Source: Sanderia malayensis
Lineage: Eukaryota; Cnidaria; Scyphozoa; Semaeostomeae; Pelagiidae
Direction of reading: 5' to 3'
DNA length: 64,000 bases
Assembly (NCBI GenBank): GCA_013076295.1
Contig: RQOL01000616.1
Span: 3,872,392-3,936,391, forward strand
The position numbers and the translations under genes were made by a program. The number at the start of each line of letters is the position of its first letter. Within the stretch, counting starts at the first letter, position 1. The notes under the pieces were generated by a model. It saw only the letters and a program-made list of their open reading frames with translations. It was not told the origin of the DNA and did not search any database. Positions 63,283-64,000 of this stretch are shown piece after piece.

Positions 63283-63945
63283 GTCACATACGCTCCTGCG
63301 CAGTACCGATAAATATGCTACTGCGCATACTGACCACCTTTCTCCTCCGCATGACGTAACTTTAGCCCTAACTCTAACCCTACTAACCCTAACCCCAAAG
63401 CCTACGCATCAGCCAACGGCACGTCACATACGCTCCTGCGCAGTACCGATAAATATGCTACTGCGCATACTGACCACCTTTCTCCTCCGCATGACGTAAC
63501 TTTAGCCCTAACCTTAACCTTAACACTAACCCTAACACTAACCCTAACCCCAAAGCCTATGCATCAGCCACACCACGTCACATACGCTCCTGCGCAGTAC
63601 AGATAAATATGCTACTGCGCATACTGACCACCTTTCTCCTCCGCATGAAGTAACTTTAGCCCTAACCCTAACCCTAACACTAACCCTAACCCCAAAGCCT
63701 ACGCATCAGCCAACGGCACGTCACATACGCTCCTGCGCAGTACCGATAAATATGCTACTGCGCATACTGACCACCTTTCTCCTACGCATGACGTAACTTT
63801 AGCCCTAGCCCTAGCCCTAGCCCTAACCCTAACCCCAAAGCCTATGCAACGGACAACGGCATGTCACATACGCTCCTGCGCAGTACCGACAAATATGCTA
63901 CTGCGCATACTGACCACCTTTCTCCTCCGCATGACGTAGCTTGAT
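63283..63945 (+). repeat. Satellite array B: five units of about 140-154 bp with CCCTAA tracts
   Basis: Units start with GTCACATACGCTCCTGCGCA at 63283, 63423, 63577, 63720 and 63863. Each contains ATAAATATGCTACTGCGCAT (ACAAATATGC in the last), GACCACCTTTCTCC, a CATGACGTAA-like site, and in four of five a CCCTAA-type run ending CCCCAAAGCCTA. It is clearly related to array A but diverged. Confidence 0.95.
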
Positions 63946-64000
63946 GCCTGGCATTGATGCATGTTATCTATTGGAAGAAAAGACAAGACAAGACACAAGA

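Overview
This is a stretch of animal (metazoan) nuclear DNA. It has intron-rich genes with conserved GT-AG junctions, AT-rich intergenic DNA, DNA-transposon-derived repeats and satellites with telomere-like CCCTAA runs. Nothing points to a vertebrate: introns are mostly 80-400 bp, and two of the three homeodomains are well off the vertebrate consensus. The best fit is an early-branching or slowly rearranging invertebrate. A cnidarian is a reasonable guess, because it carries a good Gsx plus two genes that blend Xlox and Cdx characters, but the phylum cannot be fixed from the sequence alone.

The core of the window is a ParaHox-type cluster. Three ANTP-class homeobox genes lie within about 33 kb, all on the + strand: a Cdx-like gene (15680-20819), a Gsx gene with an N-terminal SNAG-like motif (31154-32242) and an Xlox/Pdx-like gene (about 46521-49128). 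Each has a phase-1 intron just upstream of the homeobox. CHIC, a classic neighbour of GSX2 and CDX4 in vertebrates, lies directly upstream of the cluster (12505-13689). Large gene-poor regions of about 10 and 12 kb flank Gsx and are the obvious place for developmental regulatory DNA.

The flanks are compact and housekeeping-like. On the left are WDR17 (-, 3' part outside the window), a 1.7 kb Mutator-like foldback element with a 9-bp target duplication, a myotubularin of the MTMR6/7/8 type with an added FYVE-like finger (+), LIN37 (-) and CHIC (+, head-to-head with LIN37). On the right are two tandem ADP-ribosyltransferase-domain genes (-), one split by a hAT-like MITE with a perfect 8-bp target duplication. 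They are followed by HPF1 (-), SPATA4 (+, head-to-head with HPF1) and TAF3 (-). WDR17, SPATA4, HPF1, CHIC2 and GSX2 all lie on human chromosome 4, so the window looks like a preserved piece of the ancestral ParaHox linkage group.

Repeats include two related satellite arrays of about 140-bp units (21990-22866 and 63283-63945) with embedded telomere-like tracts, several MITEs with clear terminal inverted repeats, two perfect hairpins near 42.8 kb, an AT microsatellite and tRNA-like SINE candidates. I found no CRISPR, bacterial, viral or rRNA features. All coordinates and splice junctions were read by eye; several multi-exon models were checked by reading-frame arithmetic (total coding length divisible by three).
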